Below are positions 1-7,021 of a stretch of 16,755 bases of DNA, piece after piece (within the stretch, counting starts at the first letter, position 1; every line of letters begins with the position of its first letter). The DNA is from Rhizobium sp. (GTDB taxonomy: Bacteria > Pseudomonadota > Alphaproteobacteria > Rhizobiales > Rhizobiaceae), in contig DNPN01000235.1 of NCBI GenBank assembly GCA_003501385.1, forward strand, positions 1 through 16,755. Reading direction: 5' to 3'. The position numbers and the translations under genes were made by a program. Below the pieces are notes generated by a model. The model saw only the letters and a list, made by a program, of their open reading frames with translations, did no database searches and was not told where the DNA came from.

Positions 1-588
1 TCCATAGAACATGGGCGGCACGCGCCCCCCCATCTGGTCGAGTTCACTCCCCGGACGGCGCGTAATCCGAGCCGCCGCCTGCTTGCCCATGGCATGCACC
101 AAAACCTCTTTGTCATTGAGCGCAACAATGCGGTTGGCCTGATAGCCATGGGCGAGGAAAGCCCCCGACATGGCCTTGCCAACCAGAAGCGACACGATGG
201 GATGCCCCGCCAGCCGTGCCTGAGCATAGGCATCAGCCGCTGCAGCGCAGGCCAGCTGGATGCCCAGCATTTCCTCACGCTTGCCATACGCCTGGCTGGG
301 AACGTCAACAACAGCCACGATGGGCCGTGGCTTGCCGCCCTTGTCGGCTTCCATGGTTTCGCGCACAAGCTTGGCCAGACCCCAGCCTTGCTCCAGACCA
401 ACCTCGCCGTTTCGCACACGGGGAAAGCGGTTGTACGGATCGGGTACAACAGCAATGAAGCGTGCTGTGTCCGGGCCGAGCGGGGCGTCGGCATGGATGA
501 CCGATGCCTGCCTGAACGCGGCCTGTCCATCGAATTGTGTCAGCCGATGAAGCCAGAGTTTGCCGCGGCCGATGTTTGCATCGCTCAT
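1..588 (-). CDS. mdcE: Malonate decarboxylase gamma subunit MdcE, partial (3' end outside window)
   Basis: This is the gamma subunit of biotin-independent malonate decarboxylase. With MdcD it forms the carboxylyltransferase-like part that decarboxylates malonyl-S-ACP to acetyl-S-ACP and CO2 in the cytoplasm. The 196 codons present run from ATG at 588 to the window edge with no stop. The translation begins MSDANIGRGKLWLHRL and contains the family stretches VPSQAYGKREEMLGI, AGHPIVSLLVGKAMSGAF, LAHGYQANRIVAL and HAMGKQAAARITRR, as in other MdcE proteins. The start overlaps the mdcD stop as ATGA, so translation is probably coupled. The rest of the gene and any later mdc genes (such as a transporter, mdcG or mdcH) would lie to the left, outside the window. 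Confidence 0.93.
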   Translation of the reverse strand, partial: MSDANIGRGKLWLHRLTQFDGQAAFRQASVIHADAPLGPDTARFIAVVPDPYNRFPRVRNGEVGLEQGWGLAKLVRETMEADKGGKPRPIVAVVDVPSQAYGKREEMLGIQLACAAAADAYAQARLAGHPIVSLLVGKAMSGAFLAHGYQANRIVALNDKEVLVHAMGKQAAARITRRPGSELDQMGGRVPPMFYG

Positions 589-1460
589 TTAACCTCTCCT
601 CTTTCCCAGGCTGCACGCAACAATGCCGGTTCCGTTGGGCCGTTCGGATCGTAGGCATCCAGCTTTGCGAGATATTCGTCCACCCGCGTGCTGCGCGGCG
701 CGGCAACAACGCCCGCTTTGAAGGCGCTGCGAACAGCAGCGGCAATCTCGGCGGCATCATCTTCGACCAACGTGTCGGCCTGATCGATATAGTAGCGCTG
801 TTCACCACCAATGAGTTTCCAGATCAGCCGTTTGTCCGAAGCGTTCAATTCTTCGATTCCGGCTTCCTGTTCAATCACTTCCGGCCCATTCATCCCGATG
901 CGGCCCTGACGGGTGATGATCAGATGGCTGCACAGCGATGCCGCAAGCGACATGCCGCCGAAGCAGCCAACCATGCCTGCCACCACGCCAACAACCGGCA
1001 CATGCGAGCGCAGGGCAACGATGGCCGCATGAATTTCGGCAATCACCGCAAGGCCAAGATTGGCCTCCTGCAAGCGACCCCCCCCAGTCTCGAACAGAAT
1101 GACTGGACGGGTGGGGATGCCTTTTTCGTGATCAGCAAGGGTCAGTTCCAGCACGCCAGCAATTTTGGCACCAGAGACTTCACCCATGCTGCCGCCCTGA
1201 AAATCGCTCTCAATCGAAGCTATGATGGCGGGCTGTCCATCAATTTTGCCTTTCAGCAGCACCACGCCGTCATCCGCTTGGGTGACGATATTCTGCTGCT
1301 GCAACCAAGGCGAGCGAATGCGATCAAATGGCCCGAGAAGAACCCGGCCTGTCCCTTCATCGAGTATGGAGGCCGCCCGTTCAAAGGCGCTCAATTCGAT
1401 GAAGCTTTTGCGGTCCAGAAAGTGTTGCCAATCGAGGGCTGAATGTTGAACATTGCTCAT
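585..1460 (-). CDS. mdcD: Malonate decarboxylase beta subunit MdcD
   Basis: This 291-residue protein is the beta subunit of malonate decarboxylase, a crotonase/carboxyltransferase-fold protein that works with MdcE on malonyl-S-ACP. Recognisable stretches include WQHFLDRKSFIELSAFERA near the N-terminus, VSGAKIAGVLELTLADHEKG, PVILFETGGGRLQEANLGL, the glycine-rich GMVGCFGGMSLAASL that resembles the oxyanion-hole region of carboxyltransferases, and GRIGMNGPEVIEQEAGIEE. The length is close to the family norm. The start overlaps the mdcC stop by four bases and the stop overlaps the mdcE start by four bases, the usual arrangement of a translationally coupled operon. Nothing in it looks broken. Confidence 0.95.
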   Translation of the reverse strand: MSNVQHSALDWQHFLDRKSFIELSAFERAASILDEGTGRVLLGPFDRIRSPWLQQQNIVTQADDGVVLLKGKIDGQPAIIASIESDFQGGSMGEVSGAKIAGVLELTLADHEKGIPTRPVILFETGGGRLQEANLGLAVIAEIHAAIVALRSHVPVVGVVAGMVGCFGGMSLAASLCSHLIITRQGRIGMNGPEVIEQEAGIEELNASDKRLIWKLIGGEQRYYIDQADTLVEDDAAEIAAAVRSAFKAGVVAAPRSTRVDEYLAKLDAYDPNGPTEPALLRAAWERGEVK

Positions 1461-1750
1461 TTTGAGCTCTCCACGGCTTGTTGCAAACGGAGCGCGACCA
1501 TACCCGGCGTCGCCCCGAAGTCATTGATTTCAATCAATGCTGCACCTTCGAACTGGGTAAAAAAGCGATCGATGACGCTTTTCCAGATCGCGCCGTAGCC
1601 ATTGACGCTGGTGGTCACAACCACATGCGCTGACCCATCTGTGGAAGGCTCCATCAGCACTTCGAGATCGCCGGAGCCCACCACGCCGACATGGATTTTT
1701 TTATCAAAGTCGGATTTGGCGGCAGGATAATCGTATTTTAGAATTTCCAT
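1457..1750 (-). CDS. mdcC: Malonate decarboxylase acyl carrier protein MdcC (delta subunit)
   Basis: This 97-residue acyl carrier protein carries the 2'-(5''-phosphoribosyl)-3'-dephospho-CoA group that holds acetyl and malonyl during decarboxylation. The motif HVGVVGSGDLEVL near residues 20-32 is the conserved attachment site, with Ser26 (in GSG) the likely prosthetic-group attachment residue; the related Klebsiella protein uses the equivalent serine. The remainder (VVVTTSVNGYGAIWKSV, then FFTQFEGAALIEINDFGATPG) matches the family along its whole length. Its start lies inside the last codons of mdcB (13-base overlap) and its stop overlaps mdcD, so it sits in the middle of the coupled operon. 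Confidence 0.95.
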   Translation of the reverse strand: MEILKYDYPAAKSDFDKKIHVGVVGSGDLEVLMEPSTDGSAHVVVTTSVNGYGAIWKSVIDRFFTQFEGAALIEINDFGATPGMVALRLQQAVESSK

Positions 1751-2643
1751 AGGATGTCTCCATCAGTTGCCGGTTTGATCGCGACATCGCTGTCAACCCG
1801 ATCAAGAAAGAGAGTTGCAGCCAGCATATCTGCAGCACCTCCCGGAGAGGCATTGAGTGCCATGAGATCAGTGTGCAGGGCGAGCAGGCGCGTCATCCCG
1901 TCTTCTGTCGCGCTGCCGCCCGCTTGCAACACGCGGCTTGCACCCTGTTTTGCTACGTCAAGGGCCGCAAGACCGCCCCGGAACAGCACGCAGGTATCGT
2001 CGAGACGCTCCATGATACTCATCAGGCTATCCAGTCTGGCATGGGTTTCACCAATGCCAGCGGCCCGCCGGGCTTGTAGAGCCGGCAACCCGATTTCGAT
2101 GACATGGGGAAAGCCCGCCACAGCTTCGCCTCGTGCACCGGGCACGCCGTAATTTGCAGCCATCCGCTGACCGTGTGACGGTGCTGCGGGAATGAAGCGG
2201 TCGGGCAGGCGGGCGATCTCGCCAGCCAACTGGGCAATGTCTGCTGCACGCCCTTTTGGCAACATCGCAGAAGCGGCAACCAAAAGGCCAACGGCCCAGA
2301 TGGCACCCCGATGCGCATTGCCACCACCCGTGGCAGCCATCATCGCAGGCTCCCCCGCACGGCCAATGGCGGCCAATTCTTCACGCAGCTCGCGCGTGGC
2401 CCCTCGGCCGCGGGCGCACAGGGCAAGGCTGAGAAAGGTCGGATGCAGGGACCAAGCCGAGCGGCGCATGCTGTCCAGTGTCAGATCCTTATGCGCCCCT
2501 GAGCTACGCCCATCCACAAGCGCTGGTTTTGGCGTCAGCTCGACTTCGTCAATCAAAGCCTCAACGGCCAGATCGGCCAGCGGAAGCTCACGCGCGGTCG
2601 TCTCGATAGATCGTCTGTCGAGGTCGAGTAAGGTCGTGTTCAT
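1738..2643 (-). CDS. mdcB: Triphosphoribosyl-dephospho-CoA synthase MdcB (CitG family)
   Basis: This 301-residue enzyme makes the precursor of the MdcC prosthetic group, 2'-(5''-triphosphoribosyl)-3'-dephospho-CoA, from ATP and dephospho-CoA. CitG/MdcB hallmarks are visible in order: LTPKPALVDGRSSGAHKDL (about 36-54), ATGGGNAHRGAIW (about 104-116), PSHGQRMAANYGVPGARGEA (about 155-174) and the C-terminal SPGGAADMLAATLFLDR. The ATG at 2643 lies 15 bases after the mdcA stop, with an AAGGA-like ribosome binding site within the gap. The overlap with mdcC suggests coupled expression. It looks intact and near family length. Confidence 0.94.
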   Translation of the reverse strand: MNTTLLDLDRRSIETTARELPLADLAVEALIDEVELTPKPALVDGRSSGAHKDLTLDSMRRSAWSLHPTFLSLALCARGRGATRELREELAAIGRAGEPAMMAATGGGNAHRGAIWAVGLLVAASAMLPKGRAADIAQLAGEIARLPDRFIPAAPSHGQRMAANYGVPGARGEAVAGFPHVIEIGLPALQARRAAGIGETHARLDSLMSIMERLDDTCVLFRGGLAALDVAKQGASRVLQAGGSATEDGMTRLLALHTDLMALNASPGGAADMLAATLFLDRVDSDVAIKPATDGDILWKF

Positions 2644-2658
2644 CGCATTACGTCCTTT

Positions 2659-4314
2659 CTACCAGCTGCGGAACTGTGGTGGTGGTGCATAGCGGCCACC
2701 GGACCACGCAACCAGATCATCGATGCTGCGTGCCGCCAACATCGAGCGGTTGGCCTGCATGCGGCTGACATCAAGATCTTCCGGGAAAGCGACAATGCCA
2801 CGGCCGCGCAACTCCGCAGTCTTTTTAGCACGCGCACGGCGACCCATTTCCGTAGCACCAGCAATGGCTGCGATGGCTTCCCGGCGTTCTTCCCCTTCCA
2901 CCTTGTAGACATAGGCAATGCCTTCTTCGGTCACGACATGCGAGACATCTTCGCCATAGATCATCACGGGCGCAATCGGCATGCCACTTTTCTTGCCAAC
3001 TTCAATGGCATCCAGCTTGTCAACAAAAGCCGGTTCACCGCCGGCCTTGAAGGTTTCCAGCGTTTGTACAACAAGCTTTTTGCCCCGTGCGATCGGCTGG
3101 TTTTTGGTCATCAGGCTGAGCCAGGCTTCGCTGCTATGGCGACGGCCATGCGGGTCGCTGCCCATATTGGGCGCGCCGCCAAAGCCTGCCAAGCGGCCAA
3201 GGGTCACAGTCGAGGAATTTGCATCTGCGTCCATTTGCAAGGTGGAGCCAACGAACAGATCCACGCCATACTGGCCTGCCAGCTGGCAGAACACGCGGTT
3301 GGAACGCAGGCTGCCGTCATTGCCGACAAAGAAAATATCGGGGCGGGCGCGGATATATTCTTCCATGCCCACTTCCGAGCCAAAGCAATGGATGCTCTCC
3401 ACCCAGCCGCTTTCAATGGCCGGGATCATGGTGGGATGCGGATTGAGCGTCCAGTTGCGGCAAATCTTGCCCTTGAGGCCAAGCTTTTCCCCGTAGGTGG
3501 GCAGCAGCAGCTCAATGGCTGCTGTATCGAAACCGATACCGTGGTTGAGAGCGGTGACGCCGTGGCGCTGGTAAATGCCCCGGATAATCATCATGCCCAT
3601 CAGGATCTGTAATTCGCCGATGTGGCGGGGATCACGGGTAAACAGGGGGTCGACAGCAAAGGGCTTGTCGGCTTCTACCACCAGATCAACCCAGGAGCCT
3701 GGAATGTCGACGCGGGGCAGTTCATCCACGATTTCGTTCACCTGCGCGATCACGATACCGTGGCGGAAGGCGGTTGCTTCCACAATGGCGGGCGTATCTT
3801 CGGTATTGGCACCCGTGTAGAGATTGCCGTGACGATCAGCTTGTACAGCACATACAAGCGCGACATGTGGGGTCAGGTCCAAAAACATTCGGGCATAAAG
3901 CTCGATATAAGTGTAGATTGCGCCAATCTCCAGCTTGCCGTCTTCCAGCAGCTGGGCAACGCGCAGGCTTTGGGGGCCAGCGAAGGAGAAATCGACCTTG
4001 CGGCAAATTCCGCGCTCAAAAAGGTCGAGGTGTTCGCGGCGGCTCAAGGTTGAAATCAACAGGTGCAGATCATGCAGCTAGCCAGGATCGACTTGCACCA
4101 GTGAGCGTGACAAAAAATCGGCCTGTTTCTGATTGTCGCCTTCCAGGGCAACGCGATCGCCGGACAGAATGACAGTTTCAAGGGCTGCCACGATATCATT
4201 GCTGTTGAGTATCTTCCCCTTGGCATAGCGCACAACGGCCTCAAGTCGCCGATTCTTTTCGTCGCGGAGGGTCGTCCAGCGCCGAGTGGTGGGTGCGTTT
4301 GTCTTTTTATCCAT
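2659..4314 (-). pseudogene. mdcA: Malonate decarboxylase alpha subunit MdcA, interrupted by an in-frame TAG codon
   Basis: MdcA is the acetyl-S-ACP:malonate ACP transferase that starts each catalytic cycle. From ATG at 4314 the first 78 residues (including VALEGDNQKQADFLSRSLVQ) match the MdcA N-terminus. Codon 79 is TAG (4078-4080). The same frame then continues LHDLHLLISTLSRREHLDLF and on to TAG at 2659-2661, with NTEDTPAIVEATAF, NEIVDELPRVDIPGSW, LNHGIGFDTAAIELLLPTYG and GFGGAPNMGSDPHGRRH. Ignoring the internal TAG, the length is 551 codons, which fits the usual MdcA size. Homologues as I recall them have Lys or Arg at this position, so AAG to TAG would be a single change. No frameshift is seen. 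A TGAGGA ribosome binding site lies 7 bases before the ATG. The downstream part could only restart at weak codons such as TTG 4059, which has no evident ribosome binding site. It is either a recent nonsense mutation, a sequencing error, or a suppressed stop. Confidence 0.88.
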
Positions 4315-4354
4315 GACAACATCCTCAGTGGTTGAAGAGGATAAAGGGTGGACA

Positions 4355-4372
4355 ATGCAATTTGCATACAAA
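4355..4372. promoter_or_regulatory. Overlapping palindromes, candidate mdc operator
   Basis: ATGCAA-T-TTGCAT (4355-4367) is a perfect 13-base palindrome. It overlaps TTTGCATACAAA (4361-4372), which is symmetric except for one base pair (TTTG[CT]AT[AG]CAAA). The pair lies about 40 to 60 bases upstream of the mdcA start, where a repressor or activator would be expected. Known malonate regulators include GntR-family MdcY/MatR-type proteins, whose sites as I recall them are short palindromes of similar AT-rich type. That link is inference. Confidence 0.45.
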
Positions 4373-4388
4373 ATCCCATTAACAGTCC

Positions 4389-4404
4389 ACCACATTTGTG
4401 TGGT
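4389..4404. repeat. Inverted repeat ACCACA-N4-TGTGGT
   Basis: A perfect 6-base inverted repeat with a 4-base spacer (TTTG on the plus strand) lies 75 to 90 bases upstream of the mdcA start. It could be a second regulator site or a small hairpin. There is no direct evidence of function. Confidence 0.4.
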
Positions 4405-4630
4405 AGATTTTGTAATATTAAGCTTCTTGTATTTTTTAACAAGCCGTAGGCGTGCAAGATAAATGCGCCACTTCGCCGCAACGATTGGACGCTTAGGCAC
4501 CATCAGTCAATTGAAATGGATCAGGCAATGGAACGCGAGATCACACGTCGCAAAGATGAGCCCCGCATACAGCCAACCGAAGATTCCTTGCCTTTGCAAG
4601 CATCTCGAGACGCTGACGCAGTCAAAATAG

Positions 4631-5590
4631 TTAGGCCACCATGTGGGCTGGTAACGTTGCTCGCGCATCATTCGATTTTAGTACAGGATTCGTAGCCGCG
4701 ATTTGTTCCTGCGCCAACTGTAATTGGTTGCAAGTGTTTACGTCAGTTCCGGCAGTGTACCTGTATGAATGTTGGGGATACGTGCCTAGGTACTGTGCGG
4801 TTTCGCAATGTTTCGAGATTGATTCAATGATTTCATAAAGAGATGCAGTCTGTGTTCTCCAGTCTATCTCCATGTAAAATTCGTGTAGTTCCAAATTTTC
4901 ATTTGCTGTGAAATTTTGTAATTTTAATATTACGAAACCTATTTTGCTTATATTTTTCTTGATATTGTCAACTTGGCATTTTTTTGCTTTGAATTTAACG
5001 CTGACAATATTGGCTTTGCTGCGATTATAAATTGGCAAAGGTCTTTTTGAAATCACGATAAACCGTGTCGTATTTAAAGATGAGTCTTCAAAATTCTCAT
5101 GAAGAATGTCGAGTTTATAAAGAGATGCAGCGAGCCTTGAGGCGATAGCGCCTGTTGTTCGATCTTGGGATTCTATGATGCCTAATGCTGCAGTCGCTGT
5201 ATCGCGGACTGCTATCGGTGTCAGATTAAGATCCGCCAAGTGATTCTGGCATTGCGCAAGGGCCTGCGCATGGCTTCGAACCTGCGATAAATCTTCCAAT
5301 TTAACCCCTGGTAGAGCAAGCAGGAGGTGATTGATGCGAAGAAAATATTCACCGACGATGTAAAAATCCCGTTCGCTCAACAATTTTTGCACGTCACGGA
5401 CTGGCCCTGCCGATGAGTTTTCGATCGGTATCACAGCACGGCGGCAGTGTCCTTCACAAATTGATTTGAAGCAATCATCAAACGTTTCTTGGGGGTGCAG
5501 CTGGCCTGCGGGGAATAAATTCAGTGCAGCAATATTGCTAAAACTGCCTGCAGCTCCCATGTAAGCGATAGGCATGTGTGCTGAATACAT
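4631..5590 (-). CDS. pheA: Prephenate dehydratase with degenerate ACT domain
   Basis: This 319-residue protein should convert prephenate to phenylpyruvate. The catalytic part (about 6-185) keeps the family motifs: AYMGAAGSFSN, RAVIPIENSSAGPV, VRSHAQALAQCQNHL (Pro of the usual SHPQAL replaced by Ala), DTATAALGI and LNTTRFIVI, whose Thr175 is the likely catalytic threonine. The C-terminal region (about 190-275) has an ACT-like outline ending FYMEIDW, but the Phe-binding motifs GAL and ESRP are not recognisable. Feedback inhibition by phenylalanine may therefore be lost. There is a tail of about 45 residues after the ACT region. ATG 5590 has GGAG 8 bases upstream; Met6 is an alternative start. 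The second half is strikingly AT-rich, unlike the mdc genes, suggesting transfer or relaxed constraint. No chorismate mutase domain is present. It may feed the neighbouring operon with phenylpyruvate. Confidence 0.88.
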   Translation of the reverse strand: MYSAHMPIAYMGAAGSFSNIAALNLFPAGQLHPQETFDDCFKSICEGHCRRAVIPIENSSAGPVRDVQKLLSERDFYIVGEYFLRINHLLLALPGVKLEDLSQVRSHAQALAQCQNHLADLNLTPIAVRDTATAALGIIESQDRTTGAIASRLAASLYKLDILHENFEDSSLNTTRFIVISKRPLPIYNRSKANIVSVKFKAKKCQVDNIKKNISKIGFVILKLQNFTANENLELHEFYMEIDWRTQTASLYEIIESISKHCETAQYLGTYPQHSYRYTAGTDVNTCNQLQLAQEQIAATNPVLKSNDARATLPAHMVA

Positions 5591-5646
5591 TATTTATTCT
5601 CCAAATATAGAAATCAATATTTTTGTTTTGTCGTAAATATTTGGAA

Positions 5647-5677
5647 ATATCACAACAACGAATTTTTATTGTGATAT
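5647..5677. promoter_or_regulatory. 9-bp inverted repeat upstream of the prephenate dehydratase gene
   Basis: ATATCACAA (5647-5655) and TTGTGATAT (5669-5677) form a perfect 9-base inverted repeat with a 13-base spacer, 57 to 87 bases upstream of the pheA start. The position suits an operator or leader hairpin for that gene. Function is not shown. Confidence 0.45.
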
Positions 5678-5739
5678 CTTTGAAATTTAATGGAACTGTT
5701 GTCACGAGATATGAAACAATGCTGTTGCATGGTTTTCGG

Positions 5740-5774
5740 CAGTCTGTCAGGTTCAGGTTGAACCAAACAGACTG
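5740..5774. repeat. Nested perfect hairpin between gap and pheA
   Basis: CAGTCTGT (5740-5747) pairs with ACAGACTG (5767-5774). Inside it GGTTCA (5750-5755) pairs with TGAACC (5759-5764), leaving a 2x2 internal loop and a 3-base loop (GGT on the plus strand). It gives 14 paired bases in 35. On the minus strand, the direction of gap transcription, no T-run follows, so it is not a classical Rho-independent terminator; on the plus strand a T-rich tract does follow. Its right arm merges into the dispersed repeat at 5775-5836. Confidence 0.5.
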
Positions 5775-5836
5775 TCGATTCTTTTGTTTTCGTTTGTCTG
5801 ATCAGAAAACTGGATTCGACTTTTTCGTGACAGGCT
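5775..5836. repeat. Dispersed intergenic repeat, copy 1
   Basis: This stretch shares an ordered set of blocks with 16684-16755 in the same orientation: TCGATT, then CGTTTGTCT, then AAAACTGG, then TTC and ACTTTT, with small differences between blocks. It abuts the end of the GAPDH gene. It resembles a dispersed palindromic repeat family that I associate with Rhizobiales genomes; that attribution is from memory. Confidence 0.5.
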
Positions 5837-6841
5837 CTAAAGCAATTGAACCACATCGATTAAGCGATTGGAGAAGCCCCATTCGTTGTCGTACCAACCC
5901 ATCACCTTTAAAGATGAGGCACCGATGAATTTGGTCAGTCCGGCATCGAAAATACACGATGCGGGGTTGGTCACAATGTCGGAAGAAACGATTTCATCCT
6001 CGGTATAACGGAGCACATTTTTCAATTCGCCCTGCGCGGCAGCCTTGAATAGGTCATTCACGTCTTGCGCTGTTGCAGGTCGTGTCAACACCACAACAAA
6101 ATCAACAAGCGAGCCGGTTATGATCGGCACCCGCACAGAATATCCATCTAGCTTGCCTGAAAGTTCCGGGACGATAAGACCAATGGCCTTAGCTGCTCCG
6201 GTTTTGGTTGGGACGATGTTGTTCGCCGCTGCCCTGGCGCGTCTGAGATCTTTGTGAAATCCATCCTGAAGGTTCTGGTCCTGGGTAAAAGCATGGATGG
6301 TTGTAATCCAGCCACTTTCGATACCGATGCCATCGTGCAGCACTTTTACCATCGGGGCGAGGCAATTTGTTGTGCAAGAGGCGTTGGAAATGATGTGATG
6401 TTTATTGCCATCGTATTTTTGATGGTTGACGCCATACACAATTGTGATGTCTTCACCTGTTGCAGGGGCCGCGATGAGAACTTTACGCGCTCCCGACTGC
6501 AGGTGGCCAGCAGCTTTGGCGGCGTCAGTAAATATCCCAGTCGATTCAACGATAACGTCCGCGCCAACCTCACCCCATGGCAATTGGGTGATATCGCGCT
6601 GCTGGCTTGTCCGTACGCTCATGTGGCCGATATGCAAAACATTGCCTTCTATCCTGATCTCATGAGGATTCGGCCCGAGCACGGTGTCGTACTTGAGCAA
6701 ATGAGCGATCTGTTCAATAGAAGCGAGATCATTCATCGCGACGATTTCAACAGGCGCCTTCGCGGCAAGCACCGCACGCAGAAAACTGCGACCGATGCGC
6801 CCTACGCCGTTAATACCTACTTTAACCTTCAAGATAATCAC
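5837..6841 (-). CDS. gap: Glyceraldehyde-3-phosphate dehydrogenase, type I; possible target-copy resistance gene
   Basis: This 334-residue GAPDH has an N-terminal Rossmann fold (VGINGVGRIGR, and MNDLAS with the Asp expected for NAD use) and a catalytic domain with SNASCTTNCLAP (nucleophile Cys156), TTIHAFT (His183), PTKTGAAKA (Thr214-Gly215, phosphate site) and YSVRVP (Arg237). It should oxidise glyceraldehyde 3-phosphate to 1,3-bisphosphoglycerate. The start is uncertain: GTG 6841, or TTG 6832, which gives the family-like KVKVGINGVGRIGR start and has AGGGTGA just upstream. PTKTG and VPIITGSLVDF differ from the PTSTG and PNVSVVDL forms typical of proteobacterial housekeeping enzymes, so it is likely a divergent paralogue. 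It follows a biosynthetic operon, separated from it by a 180-base spacer with hairpins, and no other glycolytic gene is nearby. Self-resistance is inference. Confidence 0.9.
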   Translation of the reverse strand: MIILKVKVGINGVGRIGRSFLRAVLAAKAPVEIVAMNDLASIEQIAHLLKYDTVLGPNPHEIRIEGNVLHIGHMSVRTSQQRDITQLPWGEVGADVIVESTGIFTDAAKAAGHLQSGARKVLIAAPATGEDITIVYGVNHQKYDGNKHHIISNASCTTNCLAPMVKVLHDGIGIESGWITTIHAFTQDQNLQDGFHKDLRRARAAANNIVPTKTGAAKAIGLIVPELSGKLDGYSVRVPIITGSLVDFVVVLTRPATAQDVNDLFKAAAQGELKNVLRYTEDEIVSSDIVTNPASCIFDAGLTKFIGASSLKVMGWYDNEWGFSNRLIDVVQLL

Positions 6842-6896
6842 CCTATGCGATGGAGGTTGCTGATCATGTATGTGTTGTTCATTTCAAAAACGATGA

Positions 6897-6937
6897 GAAT
6901 ATTGTTTCGATTCGAAATATGAACCGAAACAATATTC
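6897..6937. promoter_or_regulatory. 13-bp perfect inverted repeat in the gap leader
   Basis: GAATATTGTTTCG (6897-6909) and CGAAACAATATTC (6925-6937) are perfect inverted copies with a 15-base spacer. It lies between the end of the LeuD-FAD gene and gap, 56 bases or more upstream of gap. A T5 run follows about 8 bases after it on the minus strand. It may be a weak terminator of the long operon, an operator, or a leader hairpin controlling gap. Confidence 0.5.
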
Positions 6938-6950
6938 ATTCTCGTCACTT

Positions 6951-6962
6951 GCTATCGATAGC
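6951..6962. repeat. Perfect 12-bp palindrome GCTATCGATAGC
   Basis: A perfect self-complementary 12-mer just upstream of the larger inverted repeat in the gap leader. On the plus strand it is followed by TTTTTAT. It may be an operator or part of a bidirectional terminator for the operon end; nothing decides between these. Confidence 0.35.
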
Positions 6963-6973
6963 TTTTTATGCAC

Positions 6974-7003
6974 GTATAAATTTATTCGAAATTATAAATT
7001 CAA
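6974..7003 (-). promoter_or_regulatory. Possible promoter of gap
   Basis: On the minus strand TTGAAT (7003-6998) and TTATAC (6979-6974) are spaced by 18 bases, a fair match to a -35/-10 pair, and lie between the operon end and the palindromes upstream of gap. The region is very AT-rich, so a chance match is quite possible. Confidence 0.28.
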
Positions 7004-7021
7004 TATAAAATTTCGTAGTGA

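Larger units (their letters stand above)
4315..4630. promoter_or_regulatory. Intergenic region upstream of the mdc operon (promoter region)
   Basis: These 316 bases separate mdcA from the end of the prephenate dehydratase gene. The mdcA ribosome binding site (TGAGGA, minus strand) is at 4322-4327, and two palindromic sites, listed separately, lie at 4355-4372 and 4389-4404. The region should carry the mdc promoter, reading left, but I could not settle on one -35/-10 pair. A 59-codon plus-strand frame from ATG 4516 to 4695 exists but has no ribosome binding site or recognisable similarity and runs antisense into the pheA end, so I do not call it a gene. No divergent regulator gene of the mdc operon is visible. 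Confidence 0.6.

Noticed and set aside
537..1442. Long plus-strand open frame antisense to mdcD
   Set aside because: It is a mirror of the well-supported mdcD gene in GC-rich sequence, with no recognisable protein family.
4315..4503. N-terminal extension of the mdcA frame up to 4503
   Set aside because: The 63 extra residues do not resemble MdcA, while ATG 4314 has a good ribosome binding site and gives the family-like start and length.
2659..4503. Frameshift in mdcA
   Set aside because: Reading across 4078-4080 showed that both halves are in the same frame; the break is a single stop codon.
4516..4695. 59-codon plus-strand frame between mdcA and the pheA end
   Set aside because: No ribosome binding site, no recognisable similarity, and it overlaps the pheA 3' end in antisense; kept only as a remark.
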